Part shown: positions 17,734 through 26,453 of the stretch, piece by piece
How positions within the stretch are numbered: the first letter of the stretch is position 1
Layout of the letters: every line of letters starts with the position of its first letter
Assembly (NCBI GenBank): GCA_027532775.1
Contig: JAPZTO010000002.1
Span: 496,001 to 560,000 of the forward strand
DNA length: 64,000 bases
Direction of reading: 5' to 3'
DNA from: Beijerinckiaceae bacterium
GTDB lineage: Bacteria; Pseudomonadota; Alphaproteobacteria; Rhizobiales; Beijerinckiaceae
Position numbers and translations under genes: made by a program
Notes under the pieces: generated by a model
What the model was told of the DNA's origin: nothing
Seen by the model: only the letters and a program-made list of their open reading frames with translations
The model's database searches: none

Positions 17734-18981
17734 ATGAGCGCATTCATTCGTCCGTCCCGTCGCAGCCTGATCAAGGCCGCCGGTGCCTCCGCCCTGCTGG
17801 GTGGGATCGGCATGCCGGCCATCTCCCGGGCCCAGTCCGATGTGCTGCGGTTCGGCCATCTCACCCCTCGCACGGGCTTTCTCGGCCCGCTCGGCGAGTT
17901 CGCGGTGATGGCGGCAGACCTCGCCGTCGAGGAGATCAATGCGGCTGGCGGCGTGATGGGACGCAAGCTCGAGATCCTCAAGGAAGATTCCGTCAATCCG
18001 CAGACGGCCTCGACCAAGGCCGAGCGCATGATCGAGCGGGACAAGGTTGCCTGTATCATCGGCGAGATTTCCTCGGCCTCCTGCCTGACCATCGCGCAGG
18101 TCGCAGCCCGCACGAAGACGCTCTATGTCAATACCGGGGGCAATTCGGATGCCCTACGCGGCGCGAATTGCAACAAATTCATGTTCCACGTCGAGAGCCA
18201 GAACTCGATGTATGTGAAAACCTGTGGGCGGTCGCTCATGCAGCAGGGGCTGGTCAAGGGCAAGAAGTGGTTCTCGCTGACTGCCGACTATGCCTTCGGC
18301 CATGACCTGCTCAAGGTGGCCAAGCGCTTCATGGAAGCCAATGGCGGACAATTCGCCGCCGACAAGCTGGTCCCGACCGACCTGACGGACTTCTCGGCCC
18401 TGCTGATCGAGATCCGCAATGCCAAGCCGGATCTCGTGATCTCCAACCTCGCCGGCAACCAGATCACCAACTTCCTGAAGCAGTACTCGGAATTCGGCCT
18501 GACCTTCCCGGTCGCCGGGTTCGGCTTCGACACGGCTCTCGCCTGGGCAGCCGGCAAGGACAATTTCGGCGGCACATGGCCGGTGGTCTGGCATCATCTG
18601 ATCGATACGCCGAACAGCAAGAAGTTCGTCCAGGCCTTTACCGCCAAGTACAAGAAGCCGCCGGAAAACCAGGCCTGGGGCGATTACCTTGCCGTGAAGA
18701 TCTTCGCGCAGACCATGAACGAGATCAAATCGTCGGATTCGATGAAAATCATCGAGCATTGGGAAAAGGGTGCCACATTTGACGTGATGAAGACCCGCGA
18801 GGGCTATTTCCGCAAGTCCGACCACCAGATGATGCACGAAATGTACACTGTGCAGGCGGTCGGGGCTTCGGCGAAGAACCAGTGGGATATCTTCATCTCA
18901 TCGCCGGCTGTGCCGCCGGCCAATGAAAGCCTCGAGATCATTGCCACGACGGCGGAAGAAAACGAGTGCAAGATGGCCTGA
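17734..18981 (+). CDS. Liv-type ABC transporter substrate-binding protein
   Basis: A 415-residue periplasmic binding protein of the branched-chain amino acid (Peripla_BP_6) type. The N terminus SRRSLIKAAGASALLGG is a twin-arginine signal, ending near SRAQS. The mature part begins RFGHLTPRTGFLGPLGEFA and contains EEINAAGGVMGRKLEI, typical of the family. Members bind amino acids, amides, urea or aromatic acids, so the ligand here is open. ATG 17734 is chosen for the signal peptide. It is the first gene of the + strand catabolic run. Confidence 0.88.
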   Translation: MSAFIRPSRRSLIKAAGASALLGGIGMPAISRAQSDVLRFGHLTPRTGFLGPLGEFAVMAADLAVEEINAAGGVMGRKLEILKEDSVNPQTASTKAERMIERDKVACIIGEISSASCLTIAQVAARTKTLYVNTGGNSDALRGANCNKFMFHVESQNSMYVKTCGRSLMQQGLVKGKKWFSLTADYAFGHDLLKVAKRFMEANGGQFAADKLVPTDLTDFSALLIEIRNAKPDLVISNLAGNQITNFLKQYSEFGLTFPVAGFGFDTALAWAAGKDNFGGTWPVVWHHLIDTPNSKKFVQAFTAKYKKPPENQAWGDYLAVKIFAQTMNEIKSSDSMKIIEHWEKGATFDVMKTREGYFRKSDHQMMHEMYTVQAVGASAKNQWDIFISSPAVPPANESLEIIATTAEENECKMA

Positions 18982-19004
18982 GGCCGGATCGCCACTCGAT
19001 CAAA

Positions 19005-19085
19005 GTCATCCCCGGCGGTCGGGTTCCGCCGGTTCCTCTTCCGGAATGCTCTCCCCCGGCGGGAAGCGGCCCGGCCGGGGATGAC
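19005..19085. repeat. Long-armed inverted repeat between binding protein and livH
   Basis: GTCATCCCCGGC at 19005-19016 and its exact reverse complement at 19074-19085 flank a 57-base GC-rich loop. The arms resemble the palindromic intergenic repeats with GTCAT...CCGGC ends common in alphaproteobacteria. Here it sits between the binding-protein gene and the permease gene. It could protect the upstream mRNA 3' end or reduce read-through, giving more binding protein than permease. Confidence 0.55.
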
Positions 19086-19114
19086 GTCCCGCCTCGCCTC
19101 CGCGGAGCCTGCCT

Positions 19115-19990
19115 GTGTCCACGCTTTTTCTCCAGCAGATCGCCAATGGCCTGCTCGACGGCGTCTACTACCTTCTGATCGCGCTTGGCCTGTCGCTGAT
19201 CTTCTCGCTCGGCGGGATCGTCAATCTGGCGCATGGCGCCTTCTATGCAATCGGTGCCTATCTGACGGTGCTGCTCGGGCCCTATATCGGCTTCGGCGGC
19301 GCGATGTTCGTGGTGCCGGGCCTCGTGGCCATTCTGGGCGTGCTGGTGGAACGATTGCTGTTCCAGCGCTTCTACAGGTCCGATCCGATCCTTTCGCTGC
19401 TGCTGACCTTCGGCCTCGCCATGGTGGCCGAGCAGCTTCTCCGGATGATCTTCGGCGCGCCGCCCCTCTCCTATTCGATCCCGGGATGGCTGCGCGGGCA
19501 GATCTTCCTCGGGGATTTCATCTATTCACGTTATCGCGGCACCCTGATCCTGATCGCGGCGACCTGCGTGCTGGCACTCTGGATCCTGCTCAACCGCACG
19601 GCATTCGGGCGGGTTGTCCGGGCGGGCGTGCAGAATCCGGACATGGTCGGCGCGCTGGGGATCGCGCTGCCGCCCTACATGATGGCCGTGGCGGCTATCG
19701 GCATCGGCCTTGCCGGCCTCGCCGGCGTGCTGCTGGCGCCGATCTACTCGATCCATCCGGCCATGGGGCAGGAAATCATCACCCCGGCCTTCGTCGTTGT
19801 GGTGATCGGGGGTCTCGGCTCGTTCTGGGGCGTCGTGGCGGCGGCCCTTCTGGTCGGCGTCGTCAAGGGCGCCACGATCGGGCTGGGTTATCCGCAATTC
19901 GCCACCGCCGTCATCTACCTGATGATGCTGCTTGTCCTTCTCTTCCGACCGCGCGGCCTGTTCGGCGAGCGCATCCAGCGTTTCGAGTGA
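19115..19990 (+). CDS. LivH-type ABC permease
   Basis: A 291-residue multi-span inner-membrane permease of the branched-chain amino acid class. Family segments are GLSLIFSLGGIVNLAHGAFYAIGAY (landmark), RTAFGRVVRAGVQNPDMVGALGI and VVVVIGGLGSFWGVVAAALLVG. The start is GTG 19115 with CGGAG 8 bases upstream. It pairs with the LivM portion of the next gene, 9 bases downstream. Confidence 0.9.
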   Translation: MSTLFLQQIANGLLDGVYYLLIALGLSLIFSLGGIVNLAHGAFYAIGAYLTVLLGPYIGFGGAMFVVPGLVAILGVLVERLLFQRFYRSDPILSLLLTFGLAMVAEQLLRMIFGAPPLSYSIPGWLRGQIFLGDFIYSRYRGTLILIAATCVLALWILLNRTAFGRVVRAGVQNPDMVGALGIALPPYMMAVAAIGIGLAGLAGVLLAPIYSIHPAMGQEIITPAFVVVVIGGLGSFWGVVAAALLVGVVKGATIGLGYPQFATAVIYLMMLLVLLFRPRGLFGERIQRFE

Positions 19991-19999
19991 GGCCGCCCG

Positions 20000-22528
20000 A
20001 TGCCTGCCTTCCTGCGTGAGCGCATCCCCCTCGTCATCGCCGCCATTCTGCTGCTGATCCTGCCTTTCTTCATGCGGGCGATCGGGCTCGGGACCACCTC
20101 TGCCACCGAGGTCGTCGTCTTTGCGATGGCCTGCATGGCGCTGAACATCCTTGTCGGCACGACGGGGCTTGTCTCTTTCGGCCATGGCGCCTGGTTCGGG
20201 CTGGCCGCCTATGCTGCCGGCCTTCTTCAGCGCGAGGTGCTGCCCGGGCAATTCCTGCTGCCCATCCTCGGGGCGGTGGCGCTGGTCGCTGTAGTCGCCA
20301 CGGTCTTCGGTGCGCTGATCCTCCGGCGGCGTGGTGTCTATTTCTCGCTTCTGACGCTGGCGCTGGCCGCGATGCTCTATTCGATCGCCTTCCGCTGGAC
20401 CGCCGTCACCGGCGGCGAGGACGGTCTGGGCGGCATCAAGCGGCCCCTGTTCGGCGGGATCGACTTCGAGCAGGCCCAGAACTTCTACACGCTGGTCGCA
20501 ACGATCGGGATGATCGTTGTCTATATCCTCTGGCGCTTCCACCGGTCGCCCGTCGGGACGACGCTGGTGGCCATCCGCGAGAACGAGCAACGCGCCCGCT
20601 TCATCGGTTATGCTGTCGACCGCTACAAGCTGCTGGCTTTCGTGGTCTCGGCCAGCCTGACAGGGCTTGCGGGCACGTTGCTGCTGTTCAACAACCGGAT
20701 GACCTCGGCCGAGCCGATCTCGGTCGCTTTTTCAGGCGAATTGCTCGCCATGGTGGTGATTGGCGGCATGCGCTCGTTCCTCGGTCCGGCGCTTGGCGCG
20801 CTGTTCTTCGTGATTTTCCGGGACTACCTCTCGAGCCTGACCGAGAACTGGCTGCTCTGGTTCGGTCTGTTGTTCGTCGCCTTCATCCTGTTCTCACCGA
20901 CCGGTCTTGTCGGGATGGCGGAGCGGCTGCTCCGCCCCTTCCGCAAGGTCGTCGTGCAGGATGCAGCCATGGCGGCGCGGCAGGCAGGCGCGGTTACCCT
21001 GCCGAATTTCCTCAAGCCGGATTCCCTGCTCGGCGATGGCCCGGTGTTGCAGGCCAGGGACATGGTGCGGCATTTCGGGGGCATCAAGGCGGTGCAGGGT
21101 GTCAGCTTCAATGTGCAGGACCGCAGCCTGCACGCGCTGATCGGTCCGAATGGCGCTGGCAAGACGACGGCCTTCAACCTCATCTCGGGCCTGTTCCCGC
21201 TGCATGAGGGCGAGGTGCGTCTTGCCGGCCGGGTGGTTTCCGGCCTCTCGCCGGAAGCCCTGACACGGGCCGGGATCGGACGTTCCTTCCAGATCACCAA
21301 TCTCTTCCCCGGTCTTACTGTGGAGGAAAATGTCCGGCTGGCCTGCCAGGCCCGGTCAGCGCAGGCTTTCGACCCGTGGCGGCCCGCGAAGGCTCTCCAG
21401 AGTGTCAACACCGAATGCCTTGGCGTGCTGCGGACGATGGGGCTTGCCGGCGTTGAACAGGCAGAAGCCGGCTCGCTGAGCTATGGCGGGCAGCGGCTGC
21501 TCGACATGTCGCTCGCCCTTGCCACCAAGCCGCGCATCCTCCTGCTCGACGAGCCGCTTGCCGGGCTTGCGGCTGCCGAACGCGAGCGTGTCGGGCATCT
21601 GATCAAGTCGATCTCCACCGACCTGCCGGTGTTGCTGGTCGAGCATGATATCGACCGCGTCTTCCAGATCGCGGATCATGTCACCGTGATGAACGAGGGG
21701 ACCGTGCTCGTCGACGGCTCGGTCGAGACGGCGCGCAATTCGCCGCGCGTGCAGGAGGTCTATATCGGTTCGGGCAGCCATGCCCTCGCCGCCAAGCCGC
21801 GGGCCAGTGCCGCCCGCGAGGAGACCCTGCTTACGCTGGAGGGTGTCAACACCTTCTACGGCAAGAGCCATATCCTGCGTGATGTGGGGCTCGACGTTCA
21901 CCGGAACGAGATCGTCGCGCTGCTGGGCCGGAATGGCGCCGGCAAATCCACCTTGCTCAAGACGCTGGTGGGAATCGCACCGCCGGCCTCGGGCTCCATC
22001 CGGCTCGACGGAACGCGCCTCGATGGCCTCAGCTCGGCGCAGATCACCCGGCAGGGTGTTTCCTACGTGCCCCAAGGCCGTGGACTTTTCGCGGGCATGA
22101 GCGTCAAGGAAAACATGGAGCTCGGCCGCCTCAAGCGGCGCAACGGCGCCGGCACCTTCTGGGACGAGGACAAGGTCTTCACCTTCTTCCCGCGGATCCG
22201 CGAGCGCTGGCTCTCGCCGGCCGATTATCTCTCCGGCGGCGAGCAGCAGATGGTGGCGGTTGCGCGTGCGCTGACCGGCGATACGCGGATCCTGCTGCTC
22301 GACGAGCCCTTCGAGGGGCTGGCCCCGGCGATCGTGGAGGAGTTGTTCGAGGCCTTCGACAAGCTGCGGCACGAAATCGCGATCATTATCGTAGACCATC
22401 ATCTCGATCTCGCTCTGGCCCTTGCCGACCGGGCAGTCGTGCTGGAACGCGGCGCCGTGACGCATACCGGGCCGTGCAAGGTCCTGCTGGATGATCTCGA
22501 TTTGCGCAGAAAGGTGCTTTGGCTGTGA
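20000..22528 (+). CDS. LivM-LivG-LivF triple fusion (permease plus two ATPases)
   Basis: An 842-residue protein with three normally separate components. Residues about 1-320 are a LivM-type permease. About 345-590 are a LivG-like ATPase, with Walker A GPNGAGKTTA near 382, signature LSYGGQR and Walker B ILLLDEPLAGLA. About 605-842 are a LivF-like ATPase, with [11 protein letters not shown] near 643, LSGGEQQMVAVARAL and ILLLDEPFEGLAP. No frameshift or internal stop separates them, and all key ATPase motifs are intact. With LivH it makes a full inner-membrane transporter from two polypeptides. The stop overlaps the next gene by 4 bases (GTGA). Confidence 0.92.
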   Translation: MPAFLRERIPLVIAAILLLILPFFMRAIGLGTTSATEVVVFAMACMALNILVGTTGLVSFGHGAWFGLAAYAAGLLQREVLPGQFLLPILGAVALVAVVATVFGALILRRRGVYFSLLTLALAAMLYSIAFRWTAVTGGEDGLGGIKRPLFGGIDFEQAQNFYTLVATIGMIVVYILWRFHRSPVGTTLVAIRENEQRARFIGYAVDRYKLLAFVVSASLTGLAGTLLLFNNRMTSAEPISVAFSGELLAMVVIGGMRSFLGPALGALFFVIFRDYLSSLTENWLLWFGLLFVAFILFSPTGLVGMAERLLRPFRKVVVQDAAMAARQAGAVTLPNFLKPDSLLGDGPVLQARDMVRHFGGIKAVQGVSFNVQDRSLHALIGPNGAGKTTAFNLISGLFPLHEGEVRLAGRVVSGLSPEALTRAGIGRSFQITNLFPGLTVEENVRLACQARSAQAFDPWRPAKALQSVNTECLGVLRTMGLAGVEQAEAGSLSYGGQRLLDMSLALATKPRILLLDEPLAGLAAAERERVGHLIKSISTDLPVLLVEHDIDRVFQIADHVTVMNEGTVLVDGSVETARNSPRVQEVYIGSGSHALAAKPRASAAREETLLTLEGVNTFYGKSHILRDVGLDVHRNEIVALLGRNGAGKSTLLKTLVGIAPPASGSIRLDGTRLDGLSSAQITRQGVSYVPQGRGLFAGMSVKENMELGRLKRRNGAGTFWDEDKVFTFFPRIRERWLSPADYLSGGEQQMVAVARALTGDTRILLLDEPFEGLAPAIVEELFEAFDKLRHEIAIIIVDHHLDLALALADRAVVLERGAVTHTGPCKVLLDDLDLRRKVLWL

Positions 22529-23472
22529 CAGACACGATTGCGATTATCGGTTCGGGTCTGATCGGAAGGGCCTGGGCCACCGTTTTTGCCGGAAATGGCT
22601 TCGAGGTCGCGCTGTATGATGTCGTGCCCGGCGTCGCCGCGAAGGCGCGGGCGCATATCGGCCGGAACCTGCGGGAACTGGCCGGGTTCGGCCTGGTGGA
22701 GGATCCGAAAGCCGCGCTTGCCCGGATCCGCGTGGCGAAGGACCTTGCCGATGCGCTGAAGGGCGCGGCCCTGGCGCAGGAGAACGGGCCGGAAACCGTC
22801 GAGGCCAAGCAGGCACTCTTTGCCGAAATGGACCGGCTGGCGCCGAAAAGCTGCATCCTTGCTTCCTCCACCAGCTTCATCATTGCCTCGCGTTTTGCGG
22901 AGGGGCTGAAGGGCCGGCATCGCTGCCTCGTCGCGCATCCCGTCAACCCGCCGCATCTTGTCCCGATTGTCGAGCTGGCCCCGGCGCCGTGGACATCCGC
23001 GGCCGTGGTGGCGCGGGCGAAGCGGATCTACGAAAAGGCGAAACAGGTGCCGATCATCCTGCGCAAGGAGCATCCGGGCTTCGTGCTGAACCGGCTGCAG
23101 GCTGTGCTGCTGGCCGAGGCGTTCCGCATTGTCGGATCCGGCATCTGCTCCCCGCAGGATCTCGACAAGACGATCAAGGACGGGCTCGGCCTCCGATGGT
23201 CCTTCATGGGCCCATTCGAGACGATCGAGCTCAACGCCCCCGGCGGGATCGGGGATTATTGCCGCCGCTATGGCCCGTCCCTCACCCAGATTTCAGAGGA
23301 ATGCCAGGGCGGCGATCCGTTCGGCGAAGCCAATGTCGGCCGGATTCTCGCGGAATGGGGCGACATGCCCTCGCCGGAAGTGGTCAAGCGCGTATCGGAT
23401 TGGCGCGATACAAGGCTGGCCGCGCTCAAGGCGCATAAACGGAACGCCAAGCGCAAACCCTCGGGAGCCTGA
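22525..23472 (+). CDS. Lambda-crystallin/L-gulonate 3-dehydrogenase-like enzyme
   Basis: A 315-residue NAD-dependent enzyme of the 3-hydroxyacyl-CoA dehydrogenase superfamily. The Rossmann motif is IIGSGLIGRAWA near residue 9. VAHPVNPPHLVPIVELAP, GFVLNRLQAVLLAEAFRIV and DGLGLRWSFMGPFETIELNA closely follow the pattern I know from CRYL1, the L-gulonate 3-dehydrogenase, rather than carnitine dehydrogenase. It should oxidise a free 3-hydroxy acid to a 3-keto acid. GTG 22525 overlaps the preceding stop and is preferred over TTG 22519. The 3-keto product would suit the BKACE enzyme encoded 2 bases downstream. Confidence 0.82.
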   Translation: MTDTIAIIGSGLIGRAWATVFAGNGFEVALYDVVPGVAAKARAHIGRNLRELAGFGLVEDPKAALARIRVAKDLADALKGAALAQENGPETVEAKQALFAEMDRLAPKSCILASSTSFIIASRFAEGLKGRHRCLVAHPVNPPHLVPIVELAPAPWTSAAVVARAKRIYEKAKQVPIILRKEHPGFVLNRLQAVLLAEAFRIVGSGICSPQDLDKTIKDGLGLRWSFMGPFETIELNAPGGIGDYCRRYGPSLTQISEECQGGDPFGEANVGRILAEWGDMPSPEVVKRVSDWRDTRLAALKAHKRNAKRKPSGA

Positions 23473-23474
23473 TC

Positions 23475-24407
23475 ATGAGCAAGAACCGCAAGGTCCTCAT
23501 CACCTGTGCCGTGACCGGTGCCATCCATACGCCGTCGATGTCCCCCTATCTGCCGGTGACGCCGGAGGAGATCATCGAGGCGGCAATCGGTGCGGCCGAG
23601 GCAGGCGCGGCGCTTGTCCATGTGCATGCGCGCGACCCCGTGACCGGCAAGCCCGACCAGTCCCCCGAGGCCTTCGCCAGGTTCCTGCCGATCATCAAGC
23701 AGCGCTCGGATTGCGTGATCAACATCACGACCGGCGGGGCCCCTACCATGCTGGTCGAGGAGCGGCTGCGGCCCTGCGCGGTGTTCAAGCCGGAAGTGGC
23801 TTCGCTCAATATGGGCTCGATGAATTTCGGGCTCTATCCGATGCTCGGCCGGTTCAAGGAATTCCAGCATGACTGGGAGCGGCCCTATCTCGAGGGCTCG
23901 AAGGACCGCATCTTCAAGAACACGTTCCAGGATATCGAGAACATCCTGACGACCTGCGCCGAGAATGGCACGCGGTTCGAGATCGAGTGCTATGATATCG
24001 GCCATCTCTACACGCTTGCGCATTTCGTGGATCGCGGGCTCGTCAAGCCGCCGTTCTTCGTCCAATCCGTGTTCGGCATTCTCGGCGGGATCGGCGGGCA
24101 CCCGGAGGATGTGGCCCATATGAAGCGCACGGCCGATCGCCTGTTCGGCGATGACTACCACTGGTCGGTGCTCGGTGCTGGTCGCAACCAGCTGGCTATT
24201 GCCGCCATGGCAGTCTCGATGGGTGGCAACCTGCGTGTCGGCCTCGAGGACTCCCTCTGGATTGGCCCGGGCCGGCTGGCGGAATCCAATGCCCAGCAGG
24301 TGCGTGCTGCGCGGCAGATCATCGAAGGGCTCGGCCTCGAAGTGGCCAGCCCGGCGGATGCGCGGCAGATCCTCAATCTGAAGGGGGCAGACAAGGTCGC
24401 GTTCTGA
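23475..24407 (+). CDS. BKACE-family 3-keto acid cleavage enzyme (DUF849)
   Basis: A 310-residue TIM-barrel protein of the beta-keto acid cleavage enzyme family. Members use acetyl-CoA to split a 3-keto acid into acetoacetate and a new acyl-CoA. Zn-binding histidines are visible in ALVHVHARDP. The N-terminal KVLITCAVTGAIHTP, INITTGG and EIECYDIGHL segments are characteristic. The best known member cleaves 3-keto-5-aminohexanoate and others act on dehydrocarnitine, so the substrate here is undefined. It directly follows a 3-hydroxy acid dehydrogenase, and a CoA-transferase pair at 33428-34817 could recycle the acetoacetate. Confidence 0.9.
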   Translation: MSKNRKVLITCAVTGAIHTPSMSPYLPVTPEEIIEAAIGAAEAGAALVHVHARDPVTGKPDQSPEAFARFLPIIKQRSDCVINITTGGAPTMLVEERLRPCAVFKPEVASLNMGSMNFGLYPMLGRFKEFQHDWERPYLEGSKDRIFKNTFQDIENILTTCAENGTRFEIECYDIGHLYTLAHFVDRGLVKPPFFVQSVFGILGGIGGHPEDVAHMKRTADRLFGDDYHWSVLGAGRNQLAIAAMAVSMGGNLRVGLEDSLWIGPGRLAESNAQQVRAARQIIEGLGLEVASPADARQILNLKGADKVAF

Positions 24408-24494
24408 CGTTCCCGACCGGTCGCGGCGCCCGTGCCTGCCACGCTCGCCAACCGAACAAAATTCATTATTCAGATTATCGTGCCCCGGGAGGCC

Positions 24495-24522
24495 TTGATC
24501 CTTGCCGGGCGCGCCTTATCCT
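24495..24522 (+). promoter_or_regulatory. Possible promoter of the TRAP transporter genes
   Basis: TTGATC at 24495-24500 and TATCCT at 24517-24522, spaced 16 bp, lie about 50 bases before the TRAP binding-protein start in a 165-bp gap. The match to the housekeeping consensus is moderate. Confidence 0.35.
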
Positions 24523-24572
24523 GTCTTCAAGCACAAATACGGCGTCAAAACGCCGAGCTTGAGGAGAGGAAC

Positions 24573-25688
24573 ATGACCGACGTGACCAAGACCAAATCAA
24601 CCAGCCGTCGCCGATTCGTGGCGGGGCTCGCGGCCGGTGGCGCCGCGACCGTAGCGATGCCGCAGGTCAGCCGTGCGCAGACCGTGAACTGGAAGTTCCA
24701 GTCGACCTGGCCGACCAAGGATATCTTCCACGAGTTCGCGCAGGATTTCGCGAACCGCGTCAACGAGATGGCTGGCAATCGCCTGAAGCTCGAAGTCCTC
24801 GCGGCGGGCACCGTCGTCCCGGCCTTCCAGCTGCAGGATGCCGTCAATGCCGGCATTCTCGATGGCGGCCACGGTGTCTGCGCCTATTGGTACGGCAAGA
24901 ACAAGGCCTTCTCGCTCTTCGGCACGCCGCCGGCGCTCGGCTGGGATGCCAACAGCTTCCTCGGCTGGATGAAATATGGCGGTGGCTATGAGCTCTACAA
25001 CGAACTGGTGGGCGGCATCCTGAAGCTCAACCTTGTCGGTTTCCTGACCGGTCCGATGCCCTGCCAGCCGCTCGGCTGGTTCAAGAAGGAAATCAAGACC
25101 GCCGATGACTTCAAGGGCCTGAAATACCGCACGGTCGGCCTTGCTGCTGACCTGATGCGCGAAATGGGCGCTGCCGTGACGATCCTTGCCGGTGGTGAAA
25201 TCGTTCCGGCCCTCGAGCGCGGCGTCATCGACGGGGCGGAGTTCAACAACCCGTCCTCGGATTCGCTGCTCGGCTTCCAGGATGTCTCCAAGGTCTACAT
25301 GATGCGCTCCTTCCACCAGGACGCGGAAGCCTTCGAAGTCATCTTCAACAAGGCGAAGTTCGAGGCGCTGCCGGCGGAACTGAAGTCGATCGTCCGCTAT
25401 GCGGCGGAATCGGCCTCGTCGGATATGCTCTGGAAGGCGCTCGACCGCTATTCCAAGGACATGGAAGCGCTCAAGGCGAAGGGCGTGAACATCATCGAGA
25501 CGCCGGATGTCGTGCTGCAGGCGCAGCTCGATGCCTGGACCAAGGTCATCGACAAGCTTTCGGCCGAAAATGCCTTCTTCAAGAAGGTCGTGGACAGCCA
25601 GAAAGCATGGACCAAGCGGACGCTGGCCTATGAGCGGACCAACACGCCGCCGCGCGCGATGGCTGCTGCCCATTTCAACAAGGGTTGA
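24573..25688 (+). CDS. TRAP transporter substrate-binding protein (DctP family)
   Basis: A 371-residue periplasmic receptor. The N-terminal STSRRRFVAGLAAGG twin-arginine signal ends near VSRAQT. The mature protein has the DctP-fold segments KFQSTWPTKDIFHEFAQDF and KGLKYRTVGLAADLMREMG, with the conserved Arg that usually contacts a ligand carboxylate. TRAP receptors mostly bind organic acids. The subtype resembles those annotated for mannitol/chloroaromatic-type or 2-keto acid ligands, so specificity is open. GAGGAGAGGAAC precedes the ATG. A stem-loop terminator separates it from the permease genes. Confidence 0.9.
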   Translation: MTDVTKTKSTSRRRFVAGLAAGGAATVAMPQVSRAQTVNWKFQSTWPTKDIFHEFAQDFANRVNEMAGNRLKLEVLAAGTVVPAFQLQDAVNAGILDGGHGVCAYWYGKNKAFSLFGTPPALGWDANSFLGWMKYGGGYELYNELVGGILKLNLVGFLTGPMPCQPLGWFKKEIKTADDFKGLKYRTVGLAADLMREMGAAVTILAGGEIVPALERGVIDGAEFNNPSSDSLLGFQDVSKVYMMRSFHQDAEAFEVIFNKAKFEALPAELKSIVRYAAESASSDMLWKALDRYSKDMEALKAKGVNIIETPDVVLQAQLDAWTKVIDKLSAENAFFKKVVDSQKAWTKRTLAYERTNTPPRAMAAAHFNKG

Positions 25689-25708
25689 TCGTCTTCATTC
25701 GATCCTGT

Positions 25709-25740
25709 ACCCGGCGGGCTTGCCTGCCGGGTCTCTTTTT
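25709..25740 (+). terminator. Stem-loop terminator/attenuator between TRAP receptor and permease
   Basis: The arms 25709-25718 (ACCCGGCGGG) and 25723-25732 pair in 9 of 10 positions around a CTTG loop, with TCTCTTTTT following. It ends 32 bases before the dctQ start and would cap most transcripts after the abundant receptor while allowing some read-through. Confidence 0.8.
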
Positions 25741-25772
25741 GACGAAAACCTACGGAATCAGGGGGGCTGACG

Positions 25773-26453
25773 TTGGTTTCAAAGGAATTGCTGGGCATCC
25801 TGCTGGCGCTGATCGGCGCCGTGGTGCTCTATCTCGCCGTGATCGTGTTCCTCAACAGACGGAACCTCACCCTCGATACCATGCTTCACGCGGTTGACCG
25901 GTTGTCGACGGCAGTCGGCAAGGTGGGGGCCTGGGCGATCCTGATCCTCACCTTCGCGATGGGTTACGAGGTCTTTGCCCGCTATGTGATGCGCGCGCCG
26001 ACGGAATGGGCTTTCGACGCAAGCTATATCCTCTATGGCACGCTGTTCATGCTGGCCGGCCCCTATGCACTGGCGAGAAACGGCCATGTCCGGGGCGATT
26101 TCCTTTACCGCCAGTGGCCGGTAAAGCGGCAGGCCGTTCTCGACCTCGTCCTTTACATCCTGTTCTTCTTTCCGGGCATTCTCGCGCTTTGCTATGCCGG
26201 CTTCACGTTTGCGTCCTTCTCCTGGATCATAAAGGAGCATTCCTCCAATTCGCCGAACGGGCCGCCGCTTTATCCATTCAAGGCGCTGATCCCGATCGTC
26301 GGAGGGCTCATGGTCCTCCAGGGCATCGCAGAGGTCACGCGGTGCATCGTGTGCCTCCGGACCGGGGAATGGCCGCAGCGCCTCTCGGATGTCGAGGAAA
26401 CGGAGAAACTGATCCTCGAACAGGCTGAAGCTGCCGCCAAGGGGAATGCGTGA
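25773..26453 (+). CDS. TRAP transporter small permease (DctQ)
   Basis: A 226-residue inner-membrane protein with about four transmembrane segments, preceded by a hydrophobic N terminus. DctQ features include an AWAILILTFAMGYEVFARYVM segment (landmark) and RNGHVRGDFLY. The start is TTG 25773, unusual but supported by a GGGGGG ribosome binding site 6 bases upstream. A weak start would match the low amount of permease needed relative to receptor. The stop overlaps the start of the large permease gene. Confidence 0.87.
   Translation: MVSKELLGILLALIGAVVLYLAVIVFLNRRNLTLDTMLHAVDRLSTAVGKVGAWAILILTFAMGYEVFARYVMRAPTEWAFDASYILYGTLFMLAGPYALARNGHVRGDFLYRQWPVKRQAVLDLVLYILFFFPGILALCYAGFTFASFSWIIKEHSSNSPNGPPLYPFKALIPIVGGLMVLQGIAEVTRCIVCLRTGEWPQRLSDVEETEKLILEQAEAAAKGNA

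Noticed and set aside
22525-23472. Assignment as L-carnitine dehydrogenase with a dehydrocarnitine-cleaving BKACE
   Set aside because: The HPVNPPHLVPIVEL and DGLGLRWSFMGPFET blocks follow the lambda-crystallin/L-gulonate pattern rather than the HPFNP pattern I recall for carnitine dehydrogenases, and no betainyl-CoA thioesterase is adjacent. Carnitine remains a substrate to test.
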